Below, piece after piece: positions 10,995 to 23,744 of a stretch of 64,000 nt of DNA. Under the pieces are notes generated by a model, which saw nothing but the letters and a program-made list of their open reading frames with translations, was not told the DNA's origin and made no database searches. Position numbers and translations under genes: made by a program. Origin of the DNA: Pseudopyrenochaeta lycopersici (Eukaryota > Ascomycota > Dothideomycetes > Pleosporales > Pseudopyrenochaetaceae); the NCBI GenBank assembly GCA_003313425.1, contig NHZP01000029.1, positions 434,001 through 498,000 on the forward strand. The letters are read 5' to 3'. How positions within the stretch are numbered: the first letter of the stretch is position 1; each line of letters begins with the position of its first letter.

Positions 10995-12797
10995 TCAACT
11001 ACATTTCGCCTGTTCTTCGGTACCCATGGTCATTTTTGTCGTAGTCTTTATAATGGAGATGACCATGACAGAACATCCAAACGCCACAACAGCCATGGCA
11101 AGATACGTCTTTGGGCTCTTCTTCGATAACTTGATGTAGCACAATGGCGGAAGGATAAAGGCGAGCGCACAAGCCGATGTTGCACCAAAGAGCTCGAAAA
11201 CAATGCCCAAATCACAGGTCATAAGAGAAAGCGTCAGGGCCGATACGACGAGCGTAGTGGTGAATATTATGTGTCGGTTTGGATGATATGGCTCGTCAGG
11301 AAACCAGTAGTTGTTCATTACTTCTCGACAGACGAAAGCTTCGAGGGGTAGCGTGGTAAGCATGTTTAGACCAAAGAAAAGACGGGCAATGTTGACCATC
11401 AAGTTGTCGTTCGGGAAGTTGTTCAGCACATTGCCCAGTGTTTTGTCCCCGAATGTTAGATATCCGGAGAGCGCCATTACGAGACAGGCAATCAATGAGA
11501 TGGTTGTACTGTAGTGTGTGACGCGGGAGAAGCGATCGATGGTCGGCTTTCGCAGGGAGCCGTAGATAAGGAGGCTGTTATGGTGGCATACAAAAGCGAA
11601 TGATATCACACCTATTGCCTCAAAGACACCACTGTGAATGATGATGGAGCCGCGCAATTGTCCTTTGCTCTCGGCGGGGACGCGGAAAGACTGCGTGATG
11701 ACAGTCACGATGATAATGATCATGCTTATAAGGGCAAAACCGCTGGCTTTGGCGAGCTGAGAGGTGTTAGCTGTGTTGTTGCATTGGGCTATGGGGCATG
11801 TTTGCCTTTGCAATGTCTCGATATAGCGAGAGTGGGTACGAGATGCCAAGAATGAAAAGTATCATGATGGCCCGCCTGTTTGTAAGAAGCCAGAGGAAAG
11901 ACATGTCGGCCAATGAAGGAAAAAGAGAGTCCAAGACTCTTGGTATTGTGTCGCCGACTATAACGCAGAAGGCTACCATGCCGCCAAATGCACTGCACCA
12001 TGTCAGCCTGTCTCTTCCTGCTTTTCGAGCAGGAAACATACAACAGCCATTGCGCCAGCGATATGGCCACTAACCCCGACTTCCCGAAACAGTGTTGCAC
12101 AGTTGCCTGGAAGGAGTCGGTGCCGCTAAGTTTCGAATTTATAACAATCAGCCGAATTGTCCAGTCCACGATGATCGTGAGTCCGATAAGGAGGGCGGTG
12201 CCTGTAATGAGGCCGGCATTGCGGAAAGCGTAGGGTTGGCCGATAATGCCGGCACCTCTGTTGCACGTTAGCATCCCATTCCTCTCTCCCCTACCCGAGC
12301 CTGCCTCACATTATGCTGTTTGCCATGTTCATGAAAGCGCTCCGCATCCCGCTACGTGGTCTTGCGCTCTCCAAGTGGTCTTCAGGGTTGAAAGCCTCTT
12401 CAGCGACCGTCACACTCGGGGCCTCAATGCCCGTGAGGAGTGGCAGTCTCTGCACTCTTTCTCTCCCGTCATTCCCACTGGTATCCATGTAGTCCTCCCC
12501 GTCCAGCTCTATCCAGTCACCGCCGCCGCCATTCCCATTCATGCTCCTTCGCGGCTCCTCAAACCGCACTCGGTTCGGGGTTCTGGGCCCGCCATCTGGA
12601 CGAGGCTGGGCAAAAGACGACTGCCGCTTTATGTTGCCATTAGAGCGTGATCCAGGGAATGCCGGCGACGACGAGGCAGCTCTTGAAGATGACGGAGATG
12701 GGGACAGGTGGCGCGGGCTACGCTTGGGTTCGGGTTCGGGCTCAGAGTCGCTGTCGGATGGGTGCTCATGCAGGAGCTTCTGATTTTCGCTCATCAT
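10995..12797 (-). CDS. vacuolar-type amino-acid transporter (AAAP/SLC38, Avt-like)
   Basis: Four exons on the minus strand (12797-12310, 12257-12042, 11992-11806, 11756-10995) give 550 residues. The first 160 are a hydrophilic, phospho-rich cytosolic tail (runs of Ser, Asp/Glu-Pro). Eleven or so helices follow, starting at GAGIIGQPYAFRNAGL, the hallmark of AAAP transporters, with VDWTIRLIV, SYPLSLYRDIAKLAKASG and FEAIGVISFAFVCHHN further on. It resembles yeast Avt2-type proteins, which move neutral amino acids across the vacuolar or ER membrane; direction and substrate are inferred. The third intron (11757-11805) starts with GC rather than GT. The start is the first of two adjacent ATGs. Confidence 0.9.
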
Positions 12798-13835
12798 GAC
12801 ATTGTTGAGGTTGGAAGAGCGCAAGAGGGAACGAGTGCCAAAGGTGGTGCCAGCGTAGCCACTGGTGAAAGTTCATGGACCCCTGCTTCCTGACTAAGAT
12901 TCTTTGGGTGTAGTGTGCCAAGGCCGCTTCCGAACCTTGGGAATGTGGGGGTCAACTGAACAGCCTTGTTTATCTGCTTGGCTGATCATAAAACAGGCGA
13001 AGTCTTCTTTGAGAACCTTAAACGATCTGGAAAACCTGTCCTTGTCGAACTAAAAACTATCATCACGTGAATCATGTCACAGAGTTTGGACGTCAAGTAA
13101 ACCCTTCTTCATAGTCTTCGTTGGAATTTGCTCAGAGGACGTCGAGCAAACCAAAACTCCCTTTCATACGTCATAAGTCATGCGGTATGACATTGGCTGT
13201 CCATTGACTACAACATTGAAATGCAGAGAAGCTTTTTAGGCTTCTCTACAAGCCTCCTGAACGACTTTGCTAGCTTGTTTACACGCAACACCTCGGCAAC
13301 ACCCCTGACTCCACTCATGGCGCCACCTTGAGACAAGCCTCGCAGGTTAATTCGAACCCTAGTCTGCCGACTAGTTCGCCTTTGTTAGTTTTTCTTATGA
13401 AGGATGCCTGTAATCCTGCCGCGGTTGTCTCAGGTTGGAAGATGACCAAAGCAATAGCTTCCTCAAAGATACAGGCATGGTGAAAGCCTTCTCTAGTGGT
13501 AATGTAAGCGCCAGCAACTCCAAATATCGGTGATCAGATGCTCATAATATTCTCGTACATTCATTGAATCGAGTCTCCAGGACGGTGGTACGAGCTGTGC
13601 GATGCCTCATCGGTGAATTTCCTTCGTCATAATAATCGATGACAACCGATACCCTACACGTTTCGTACATTGACGATTTGCTTGAGTTATCAGTATCTGT
13701 CATTGAAATCTGTCTTTCATGCTAAGGATTCGATCTGAAATGGGTCCATTATAGTGCGCTCAACATGTACTTAGGTCACAGCGTTCTGAAGAGAACAGTA
13801 CGTGTTGTCTCAAACTATGGGGATGAGAAGTGTGA
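12798..13835. other. intergenic region between transporter and histidine-kinase relic
   Basis: Holds the transporter promoter on its left side. I looked for a response-regulator domain continuing the kinase relic and found none in any frame. No RNA gene or repeat seen. Confidence 0.4.
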
Positions 13836-14794
13836 TTACTCATTGTGCCTGGTGGAGATCATTGATCGAAATGCGCCACCGACTGCTCCAGCAACGTTCG
13901 GTGCTTGCGCTATTTCTCGATACTGAAAAGGCCCATGGTGGAGCTGAAACGGAACGTTGCAGGTCGCAGTAGTCTACTTTCCAACCCCAGACTGCAGCTT
14001 GATATTTCCGCCCACGAACTTCCCAGGCTGCCGGCAGATTACGAGCCCAAGGCCGGTGCCTCCATGTAACCGCGCGATAGATCTATCAGCTTGAATTAAT
14101 GGCCTGAAGATAGCCTACATTGTTTCTTCATCGACACCCACTCCACCGTCTTGCACGACAAACTGTATCATGACAGGATCGATAGCATCCGATTCCACAG
14201 TGGATACATAAAGGTCAACGTGTCCCCGCTGTGTGAATTTTAGACTGTTTCTTATTAGGTTGGTAAGAATTTGACGTAATCTCCATGGATCGCCGGGGAA
14301 CACGACTTCAGGTTGGAGATCACAGCTCAAATTCAGTGTGAGAGTCTTCTCCATGGCCTGGATCCTCAGTGGAGCTAAAGCATCGTATATTAGCTTGCAT
14401 GGTGAGAATGGAATCGACTTGACGTCCATATGGCCAGGCTCGATCTTGCTGAAATCCAGAACGTCGTTGATTAGCGTCAATAAGAATTTGGCGCTCTCTT
14501 GGATGCTGTTGGAAAATTCCATCTGCTCCCCAACGAGACCGCAATCTGCAAGGTGCTCACTTAGGCCACTAATTCCGCTTATTGGAGTTCGAATCTCGTG
14601 GCTCACCTAAATAACATCAATTAGCGCGAGTGGTGAAAACGCATAATTACTCGCGTTTGCAAGAACCTGCTTTTCAGATTGTTTGCATCGAGTCCTGCCT
14701 TCTCGTTGCTCACCAGCCTTTTTGTTCTCCGTTTCGAGTATCGTCCGGGGCCTATCCTCCCTAATGTCGAGAGTGAGTGTTAGTGCAGCCTGCA
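13836..14794 (-). pseudogene. decayed sensor histidine kinase (HisKA + HATPase_c)
   Basis: Reading the minus strand, a KSRFL segment, a likely intron ending in TAG at about 14607, then VSHEIRTP (phospho-acceptor H box), DVLDFSKIE, the N box TNLIRNSLKFT and a G1 box VQDGGVGVDEE are plain. The frame then meets TAG at 14115-14117, where kinases have a helix leading into IFRPLIQADRS, and that helix follows immediately in the same frame, with the G2 box HGGTGLGL. A second TAG lies at 13974-13976, after LQSGVGK. Upstream, the coiled region before KSRFL changes frame near 14705. No sensor or receiver domain is visible. Both stops could come from CAG by C-to-T change, as repeat-induced mutation would cause. 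Confidence 0.8.
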
Positions 14795-14815
14795 TGACTT
14801 CTTTGCTCTGCGTGC

Positions 14816-16406
14816 GCTAGCGTGATGGCGTATCAGACTTCTGCTGTACGTAAAACTTGCAACCGAGGCTGATGCCTATATTTATTCACTGGTCCCAATT
14901 ATTGTCCAAATCATTCTCCTTAAGCCCTGTGGAGGATCACGTACCTTTAACTGGTACTAAAGCGTTCAAGCCGCGGATCCTCATATCCAATGCATAAGCC
15001 TTTCGCGTAACCTAATGGACTGAATGACAGCTTTAGGTTACGTAGCTTACGAGAGAAATCTATCACAAATGATTCACCTTTTAATGGTATTCGTGGTCGG
15101 GAGTCAACTGGCGGGGGGGGGGGGGGGGGGGGGGGGGGAGCTAAACGTTGCTGGGCACGGAAAACTATTCAAGCGATATTTTGAATATGCGTAAAAATAT
15201 CTAGAACTTTCAAATGGAGCATGCAAATAAAAAAAATGAAAGCAAATGTATGTTGGGATCATGGTCAGGAACTAGCTAGTGCGTCACATTATATCTCGAC
15301 AGACTCCAAAGAAAGCATTAGCTTTAATAGTGGAGAATTATCAATTCATTTTCATACCTGTTGCTCACAAAATCTGACTTATTTCGATTTGAAACTCTAG
15401 CATGCGAGTCACTGATGCAAATCTTCTCGTATTTGGAACCCATTGAATGACTGAGATCTTCTCTACGAGACACCCTGCTACTAGTTATTACCTGACGTCA
15501 TTCAATTCACTACCAGCCTGTCTTTTCACTACCGATATCACCTCTATAAGAATAATAACGCCTCTTGTGCGTTTGCAAAGGCCTTGGGTCACGGTAATGT
15601 CATGCAGTAGCCAAAGCAAGGAGATGAGAAAGCGTGGAAAACTCCTACAGCTAATATGTATCGAGAATTGCTATATGGAGGATATGATTCGAGGTCACCA
15701 ATGGTATTGAGTATTGAGATTCAATTATTCGATCGGTAGCCTAGGAGGTTGATGAGGCGTGCACTTTTCGAGGCGTTGGGCTGAGCTAACTAGCTTCAAA
15801 TTGGCAAAATGTGTCGAGTTATCTCACGATGCGCTTCAAACCGATTCACATCTCCTTTGCTTTTCCCCGTAAAGTTCTCTAGCTACATTTGAAGTTTGAA
15901 ACTTTAATGGAACTAAGACAACGTACCTCCGACATTATACTCACTCCTTCTACTATGCCACCCGCTGTTTCGGGAAAACCATGTAACGGAACAAGAGATA
16001 TTCAAATATACCCTGCTGACTTATTATCGACTAGGTGATCATAGCTCGTGACATTTTTGGACCCCAATGTTCTTCTCGAATGGGAAGCACAAGCCATAAC
16101 CATAAGGCGGATCAATTTGCAACCCTGCACTCCACCCATACTTTATCCTTCTTTTGGCGTCTGTGCTCACGTTGAGCCGCCAATCGCTGCTTGAGAGCTA
16201 CCTTCAGAACCAATGCGCATTTCCGGTAAAGATCATTTAATTTATTGGCGAGAAGGAGGAACCAAAACATAAGGATTGCAGCCTGGAGGATTGCCGCATG
16301 GGAGGAATCCTTCTAGAAAGTCTCCTAATGACCTTCACGACCTTTAGCTTTTCCAACTACACATTTGCTTTGGTGTATTTCTTTTAATGTATTTCCTCAT
16401 TCTTTA
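14816..16406. other. gene-free AT-rich region with a G homopolymer
   Basis: About 1.6 kb without a supported gene. An 87-codon plus frame at 15447-15710 has no domain. The left half may contain unrecognisable remains of the kinase's sensor part. The right end holds the promoter of the next gene. Confidence 0.4.
15113..15138. repeat. 26-nt guanine homopolymer
   Basis: An uninterrupted run of 26 G on the plus strand, in otherwise AT-rich DNA. Such runs are rare and fragile in fungal genomes; it could form G-quadruplex structures or mark an assembly or sequencing weak point. Confidence 0.95.
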
Positions 16407-18735
16407 ATGATGCTCTCTAATTATTCAGGCGCCATCGCGCTGCTTTTATCTTCCTGTAAGGCGCAAGTCTTCACGAGTAAGCTGTCTCCGCGCTGCGAAG
16501 GGTAACTTTTCAAAGCTGAGATTTGTAGATTCTTCAACACTTTCCACATTGACCAACGCGACTTCGATCACCAACTCTACAATTACCAGCTTGCCACCCT
16601 TACCAACGAATGCACTTACTTTGAACCAGACACGCAATGCGAATGGCACAACAAATGCTTGCCAAGCAGCGTTCGACTCATGGACGACTGACTGGTGGTG
16701 GTGGATACCTACAACCCAGCTCGAATGGACCGGAACACAAACCTACGATTACCCTTCTACGCTTTCATCCACCGAGATTTTCGACTGTACTCAAAAATGT
16801 GGTAGTATATGCTATGCTGGCCCTATTACGACGATCATTTCAACAACGCGCATTTCCTGGGTCGAGACAAGAACGTTTGGCGCAAACCCAACATACGAGG
16901 TGCCGCGACCAAATTGTACAATTGGATTTGATGATTGTTTGAGCATTCAGAGCAGCTGGTCTTCGGCAATAACTTCGTACAGCTCGATGCCGTTGGAATA
17001 TCAAGTCTATAATATTGAACCCCCACCACCAGCATGCTCTGCCTGTGTGTCTACGGCATGCACCTTTTTGGGAATGTTTGGTATGAGTCTGTACTATTGG
17101 CCTGCAACAACATCCGTCACTAGGGATTATTGTGCTTCAGAACCTATTGGAGGTCCCAACACCGCGTATGTGCCTGATGTCAACCATAGTAAGTCAAGCA
17201 ACACGACAAGATTTAAAGACTGCTAATACATCCCAGCATATGTCCCTACAACGACCGGTCCATACGAAGCGGTTGATGGTATAACCATGTATGAAGGGAA
17301 TATTTACCTATCTTATCAAGAACCGCGTGTTCGAGACAACTGTGGACGAGAAGTTACAAGGCAATCCCCTGGCCACAATGTTCTTACAATAGCCTCCGGA
17401 GACCTGCATAGCCTCCGCAAATTTCCTCACGCTCTGGCCCCGTTTCCGGTAACATGGGACCTTGTACCTTGGCCAGTCAATTTTGACGACTTCAATCCTC
17501 CAACACCATTTTCAGCGTATGCCGGACAAAGAGAATGCGCTCAACCGGGCTTGGATACTTCGTCTTGCACGATAGTGAAGCCAGGCGAATATTTTCCATA
17601 CATGTTGATGCCGCCACAAATAAGAGATCTTGATCCGAATTGGAGGAGCTGCCTTTACGATAAGTATGCGGCGTTTGATCCTCCAATAGCGCTTCGTACG
17701 CGAGGAAACATGTTTTCCACAGTAAATGCGCAGCCAACATCAATCAAACCTGTTGAGCCAATAAATACTCCACCTATGCCTGGCCAATCTGGTGGCGATG
17801 CTACCGCCGTCCCGACTCCGAGACCTGAGGATCTGTCACCGCCTGAGAACCAGCCACCACGAGATGACATTGATGGTATTCATAATCCGTCATCACCCCG
17901 TCCACAAACACCAGCTGGTAACACGCCCGCCAGAACAATTTTTCCAAAGCCAAATGAGTCTGTGATTGCGTCAAGGCCTGTCATTACAATTGGGCCTTCC
18001 ATCATACCGATCGACTCAAGCGGTGGATTGGTTCTTCGTCCAGGGATGACTTTAAGAAATGGAGATCCACCAGTGATTGTAGATGGCACAGAAGTTAGTC
18101 TAGGGCCTTCTGGAATTGTCATAACAGATGCTACCGGTACATCCACGGTTCCCGTGCCGGTCGTTGGCGATAGTCATGAAAACTTCATCACGATTGGACC
18201 TTCTGTGTTCTCGATTGATCCATCGGGCGGGATAGTAATCGAACCTGGGTTGACACTGAAACCCGGGGCCCCGCCCGTGACGATGGACGGTACTTTGATC
18301 AGCGTTGGTCCATTCGGCGTCGTCTTGGTCGACTCAAAGGGATCTTCAACAATTCCAGTCCCTGATGTCGCAAATGCCGGTCGGCTTATCACCATTGGCT
18401 CTGCTACATACGTTATTGCCAATGGTGAGCTGATCTTGGGTGCTAATCTGACCTTGTCAATGTCTGGGGCCGCTGCTATACTCTCTGGAACCACAATTTC
18501 GCTTGTCTCTCAAGGCATCATGATTGTGACCTCTTCTAGAACAGCTATTATTCCAATCGAAAGTAAAGAATCGGAGACTAAACAACAAGACGCAAAGCCA
18601 TCACAAAGTAATGAAAGTTCAAGAGAGGATGATTTGAATGCAACCTCTGTCGCTGCAGCAGCTCGAGGAACATCGAATTTCCCCATGTTTGTGTTGGCTA
18701 TCGGCGTGATGCTCGCACCAATTATCGGTACATAA
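16407..18735 (+). CDS. GPI-type cell-surface protein with three internal repeats
   Basis: Three exons (16407-16476, 16529-17188, 17237-18735) give 742 residues. The first exon encodes a signal peptide (SGAIALLLSS core, cleavage near KAQ). The N-terminal domain is Asn/Thr/Ser-rich with many N-glycosylation sequons, then Cys-rich with Trp-rich patches. A Pro-rich linker follows. From about nt 17970 come three copies of a module of about 60 residues: ITIGPS...SGG...PGMTL...DGT..SLGPSGIVI...TVPVP; the third copy is the most diverged. The C-terminus is a Ser-rich stretch ending in a hydrophobic tail (VLAIGVMLAPIIG), as in GPI-anchor signals. Probably a wall or adhesin-like protein; the exact function is unknown. 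Confidence 0.85.
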
Positions 18736-19772
18736 AATTCCAAAAGAAGCGACAATACTTAATGCCATTTTCCGAGAACTGCGTTGACCCGTATCTCACG
18801 GCTCAGGGCATCTACTTCGGTTGATGTCGACCAAACGCCAGTGCGTTCGCGCCATCAATCTTCAACATCGAGCAAGGAACACTTCCGGATTGGCAATAAA
18901 CTTGTCTATTACAATCTCAATGGCCTCAATACGCCGTCAAAGTTGAGGACTGAGAATATAGTCATGGGCCATCAGCGGTGTTGGAGTTTAAACTTGATAT
19001 GCGAGGTATAGAACGAAAGTGTTGCTTTTTCCTTCATCCACTGTCTTAGGTGTCAGCTATAGAATACATCACCGGCACTGGACAAATGTGAAACCAGATG
19101 AAACGGCTCACACGCCGCATCTGGGCTGCCTGAGTGAGCTCAAGCACAGTCAGATATCGCTCTCAGCTGGAATTGTACATATTGTCATTAAATTAAGGAG
19201 AATTAACTTCAATGCGTATCTTGATTGTATCCTGAGCTATTGAGATATGTCTGGAGAGAGGCCGTTGCGCCTATGCTATGATATAATAACCAAAAGAGAG
19301 GCAAGAGAAAATATCCTGGCGGCGTTATTATGCATCTACATATCCTTTATGTAACATCCTTAGCAATGGATCAGTTGTTGGGGTTCCGCTGTGCGAGAAA
19401 CACATGCTTTCACCGTCAACAGTTGATTGCCATACGCTCATAAGACGGTTGGATGGAAGGTCATACAGTGCCCGTATCAAGCGAATTTGAGATTCGGGCA
19501 TAGAAACTAACTTTCGGTCACAATGTGGTCGAAGCGGGAAGGGAAATAGCCTTGGGGTTGATACCCGCGACAGTTCATCATGTATAATCTAGTCTTTGCT
19601 GAGGTCGAAGCTTAAAAAAGGGACTTTAAGTCAACAGCTTCGATTTGAAATGAGGAATGAAAGGTAAGCCAAATGTTTATAGTGACCACTGCCATACATT
19701 TGAAGACTATTACATCGTGTTCATCTTGAATTCGATAGAAGATACGTGCTACTCCATTGCTCTTTGGGAAGC
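18736..19772. other. intergenic region
   Basis: Convergent 3' sides of two surface-protein genes. Frames of up to 75 codons occur but lack codon bias or domains. No RNA gene or repeat recognised. Confidence 0.4.
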
Positions 19773-20502
19773 TTACAGGAGAATTAATCCAGCAGCACCA
19801 GCGAGCACAGCAAATCCAGCACCCACTATCTTCCCCGCGCCGCCAGTGAATTCTGGCGGCGATGGACCACTGTATGTAGCATTGGGCCTTGTTGTTGGCA
19901 GATTAGGGGATGTATAAGCGGTGGGCAAGATAGATACATGAATCGGCGTGGACGAAATGGCAGGGGTCTCAGCAGGGAGATCGCTGGGGCCGGTGGCAGA
20001 AGGAAGCGCAGCGGTGGGAGACTCGCGAATGAGAGAGACAGTAAGCGAGTACTGGCGAGCACATTCGGCTGTATCAATGCCATCTGGGCAACAATAGGTA
20101 TTCCTAGCGCCATCAGAGGTGCAGTAGAAGCCTGCACGGCAGGATTCTGCATAATCAATTAGCTGAGTTTCTCGATCACGCGAAAGATGTTGATGTAGGG
20201 GTTGAAAATTGGGCGGACTACTTACTTCCAGATCCATCAGTGCAACAATGAGAACCATCGACCGAAGAATGGCAATACAGAGTTGTCAGGGAGTTTGAAG
20301 GACATTCCACCTGATTGGCACCGCATGCCTCCTCACATGTATCACCACGTCCACAATTTTCGGTATCCGGATAGTAACCTTGACGCTTTGCAATGGCGTC
20401 CCCACGCCTTAGCATGGCGCCAAAAGTGTCTGCATTTGTGACTGCCTCGATAGCTAAGACCGAGGTGGAGAGGTAGAGAATGGTGAGAAGTGAGGTATAC
20501 AT
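19773..20502 (-). CDS. cysteine-rich secreted protein with GPI-type tail
   Basis: Two exons on the minus strand (20502-20226 and 20146-19773; intron 79 nt) give 216 residues. An N-terminal signal peptide (SLLTILYLSTSVLA) is followed by a likely Lys-Arg processing site (AKRQ, about residue 40). About a dozen cysteines then form a compact block: CGRGDTCEEACG, YCHSS, HCCTDGSG, CRAGFYC, YCCPDG and CARQY. The second half is Ser/Thr/Pro-rich and ends in a hydrophobic tail (GAGFAVLAGAAGLILL) typical of GPI anchoring. It is a surface or wall protein of unknown function. The second exon begins directly within the cysteine block, so the splice is well supported. Confidence 0.85.
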
Positions 20503-21587
20503 AGTCGTGTTTGATGTGGGCTTTGGATAGTCAGGTGTGTCTTGCGAGTAAGCGAAAGTTCATGAACGAAGGACGGCGCCTTGATTACACGGCTGAATGG
20601 ATGAAATGGAGACAGATGAGACAGAATGGGACTTGTAATGAAGGTGAGCCGCTGAGACAAAACGAGGGGGTAGGTATATATGTCTTCATCTTGTTGCCTA
20701 CTTAGTAATTCCTCTTCGCTCTAAACTTCAGCCTCCACTGATTCAGACAGGCGCAGCCAGACGTGTTTTCAACAGACGGTATTCCCTGTCCGTGTAACAA
20801 ACATAATGTCAAAGTAGCCAATCGGCTGAGCGACGTCCCGTATCGCCTACAGCTCTGTCCTTACCACGACGACGATCATCGGACAGCGAGGGGAAGCGAA
20901 CTCGTACATCGCTTTTCTTACCAGTCAGCGTTGGGACTATGGACGCTTTCCACGGCACGATAATGCGGACCCAATCGTTGCCTTTTGCGGCTGAGGCAAT
21001 GCAATAAAGTAGGTGGAGGCCGGTAATCTGGGCGTTGGGTGTTCCTGCAGATGTGGAGAAATAGAACTCATTTTTAGAAGCAGGCGGTTTGGCTATGAGG
21101 AGACCAGGGAAGCTTCATTTTGTCCACACAAGGATTGATCGTTAGCTGGTGAGAGGGATGAAAGAAAGTGGTAGGAGAAGATCTCCCAGCGAAGAGCATA
21201 CGAAGTTTAGCATTTCTTGCACAGCCTCTCCATCGTATTGCGACAGCATCAACCACGCCTTTACCACCGTATACCCCGGCAACTCCCGTGATATCGGGAC
21301 CAGAGCAAGCATCATGATGCTGGCTCTGGAAATGAAATCGAGATGAGGAGGATCGATTGGTGCCGACGTTTTCAGCCCCCGAGCGCCACGACGTTTCAAA
21401 ATTAGCATCAGCACTAATCCAAAAAGGCACCTACCGCCTTGGCAAAAGGGAAATTGAGAGAGAGCTCGTTGCCTGATGGCCGACCTCCACTCTTCACAAT
21501 TTCAGCCTTATCCGATCGCCCGCTTTACTACAGCCGACATGCATTGCCTTCCCCGTAGCGTTACTTGACGTTGCCCCGGATTGGTCA
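20503..21587. other. intergenic region between divergent genes
   Basis: Upstream of both the cysteine-rich protein and the HET gene. A minus-strand frame at 21074-21430 (118 codons) and shorter ones are not supported by any motif. No repeat or RNA gene seen. Confidence 0.4.
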
Positions 21588-23744
21588 ATGCCATTACCGA
21601 AGTCGCTTCGGCGGCCTGTACGTCGCACGTCTTCGTCCTCTTCGACAGGTCAGACACAGAGAAAGAAATGTCCCACATGTAACAATCTTGATCCTCGGGG
21701 GCATGCAAGCTCCATATGCCTCAACGACGCTGCAAAAGAGCCTAAGGCCGGCTTGAGCCTCGTTCTTGATGCGTTAAGTCTATCCAAGACAAAAGATGTT
21801 GCAAGAGGTGGATGTAGGTTTTGCAATGTGGTGGTTGTGGTATTGGATACCTTCCTCGAGAACTGGAGAGGCGCTAGAGTTAGAGTGAATGTCGAACTGA
21901 AAGAGAAGGCGCCAATTAAGGTGAGCATTGATGGCGAACGATGGAAGAATGAAGTTGTCGAAATTTATGCTGGCTCCGGTAGGCGAAGCGCTTTCTTCTT
22001 TAACTCACACGTAACTGCATGTTGATCAAGGATTCGTGTGTTCCAAACAAAATTCTTTGTTCTCTGGTTCTGAGAGCAGCATCCAGATGTTACAATAAAC
22101 ATATACAACTTAGCCATTCCCTGACACACTCCAGCATCGCGATCTCCGTGGCCCACCCTTGGTACTGCGCATCACATTCCAGTCAACTCTGGCTCAGATG
22201 AGACATTTGACTTCATACGTCGCTGCATACAGGGCTGCATCGCAAATCCCAAGCACACAGCTTGCAGGTTCTCTTCCAAGTCTTCTATATCAGCCCCAAA
22301 GCGTCTCCTCGATGTTGGCCGAGCCTCCACACCCATCCGACTCATTGACACACAAGGTAGATCTTTCCAGTACGTTGCACTATCCCACTGCTGGGGCTCT
22401 GCTACGCAGCTTCGCGCCACAAAGTCCAACTGGTCGAAGCTGGCCGTTAATATCTCCTTCAACACACTACCCCCCTTATTCCAGGATGCAATCATCATCA
22501 CACGCCAGTTGGGCTTGCGGTACATATGGATAGACTCTTTGTGCATTATCCAGGATTCTTTACGAGATTGGGAAACAGAGTCTTCCAAAATGGGCAGTAT
22601 ATATCAGAATAGCTACATCACGATCAGCGCCACAAACTCTGGAGATGGCAGCGCCAAGTGTTTGTCTGAGAGGCGAAAGCCTGTAAAGATCCCCTACGAG
22701 AACACTACCAAAAGGGAATTTGCTTTACGGGCGAGGAAGATCCTTGATCACCATCCAACATCCGACCCCAGCGGAGGACCAGCTAGGCCAGTTGGCCCAC
22801 TCACCTTCCGCGCATGGGCACTACAAGAACATGTTCTTAGTACAAGAGTACTACACTACACAGCGACCGAATTGTTATTCGAATGCAAGACATCTTACCG
22901 GTGCGAATGCATGCCAGAGCGAAAGGCTTACCCAACCACTCCATCCCTCATCCCGAAAGCTGTCGCCAGCAAGAAGGTCGATGCTGTATGGCAGGCATGG
23001 CAGCGTATAGTTGAACAGTATTCAATACGAGGCCTCACAGTGCCAGGGGACAAGCTGCCTGCGATATCAGGCATCGCAAGCAAGATCAGGAAGGCGACAC
23101 ATTCAGACTACCTTGCAGGATTATGGAAAGGCAACTTAGCCTCGGATCTTCTTTGGCATGCTTCTACTCCAACATCAGCTGTTGCAGAAAATTTCGCATT
23201 GGACACATGGCGAGCACCGTCCTTCTCCTGGGCTAGCCTCGACGCTGCAATCACTTACACTGTGCTGGACGACGAAGAGCGTGACAGTTTCACGCCTACG
23301 GTGACCCTTTCGGCGTCACGAATATTGCCTAGTGGTCTTAACCCCCTGGGTACTATCTCGGAAGGCTCCCTAACAATTCACGGTCCTACAATACCTGCCA
23401 CACTGTCGGCCGAAAAAAATCTTGGCAAGTGGGAGTACACCCTTTTTATCAAGGGCACGAGTACAATCCGCATCAGCCAAGATTGCGGCCTCGTTGACGT
23501 AAATTTCAAGACGGAAGAGGGGGCACAGCAAAAAACTGTCCGACGAGCACAGTCAGCCAATCATTTACGCAATTTTAAAGCGCCCGTGCTTTGCTTGAGC
23601 GTTGCAAGATACGATAATTTTATCGCGGGCCTTGTACTCGGAGCCACAGACCTGAACCTTGAAGCTTGGGAAAGAGTAGGCACATTTGCAGCGGGATCAG
23701 AAATCTTCCAAAAGGCAATAGAGAAGGAAGTGATCATCGTATAA
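21588..23744 (+). CDS. heterokaryon-incompatibility (HET) domain protein
   Basis: Two exons (21588-21978 and 22135-23744) give 666 residues. The N-terminal part has CPTC and CRFC pairs, common before HET domains. In the second exon the classic order appears: FDFIRRCIQGC, APKRLLDVG, IRLIDTQG, YVALSHCWG (about 210-218), TLPPLFQDAI, then RYIWIDSLCIIQD (about 259-271) and a later RAWALQEHVLSTRVLHY. This is a complete HET domain with an ordinary C-terminal region lacking NACHT or WD repeats. HET proteins trigger cell death on non-self recognition or act as immune-like sensors. The 156-nt intron is longer than its neighbours; a missed micro-exon inside it is possible. Confidence 0.85.

Noticed and set aside
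16446..16649. Minus-strand ORF over the first intron of the GPI-type gene
   Set aside because: It is antisense to the signal exon and has no independent support.
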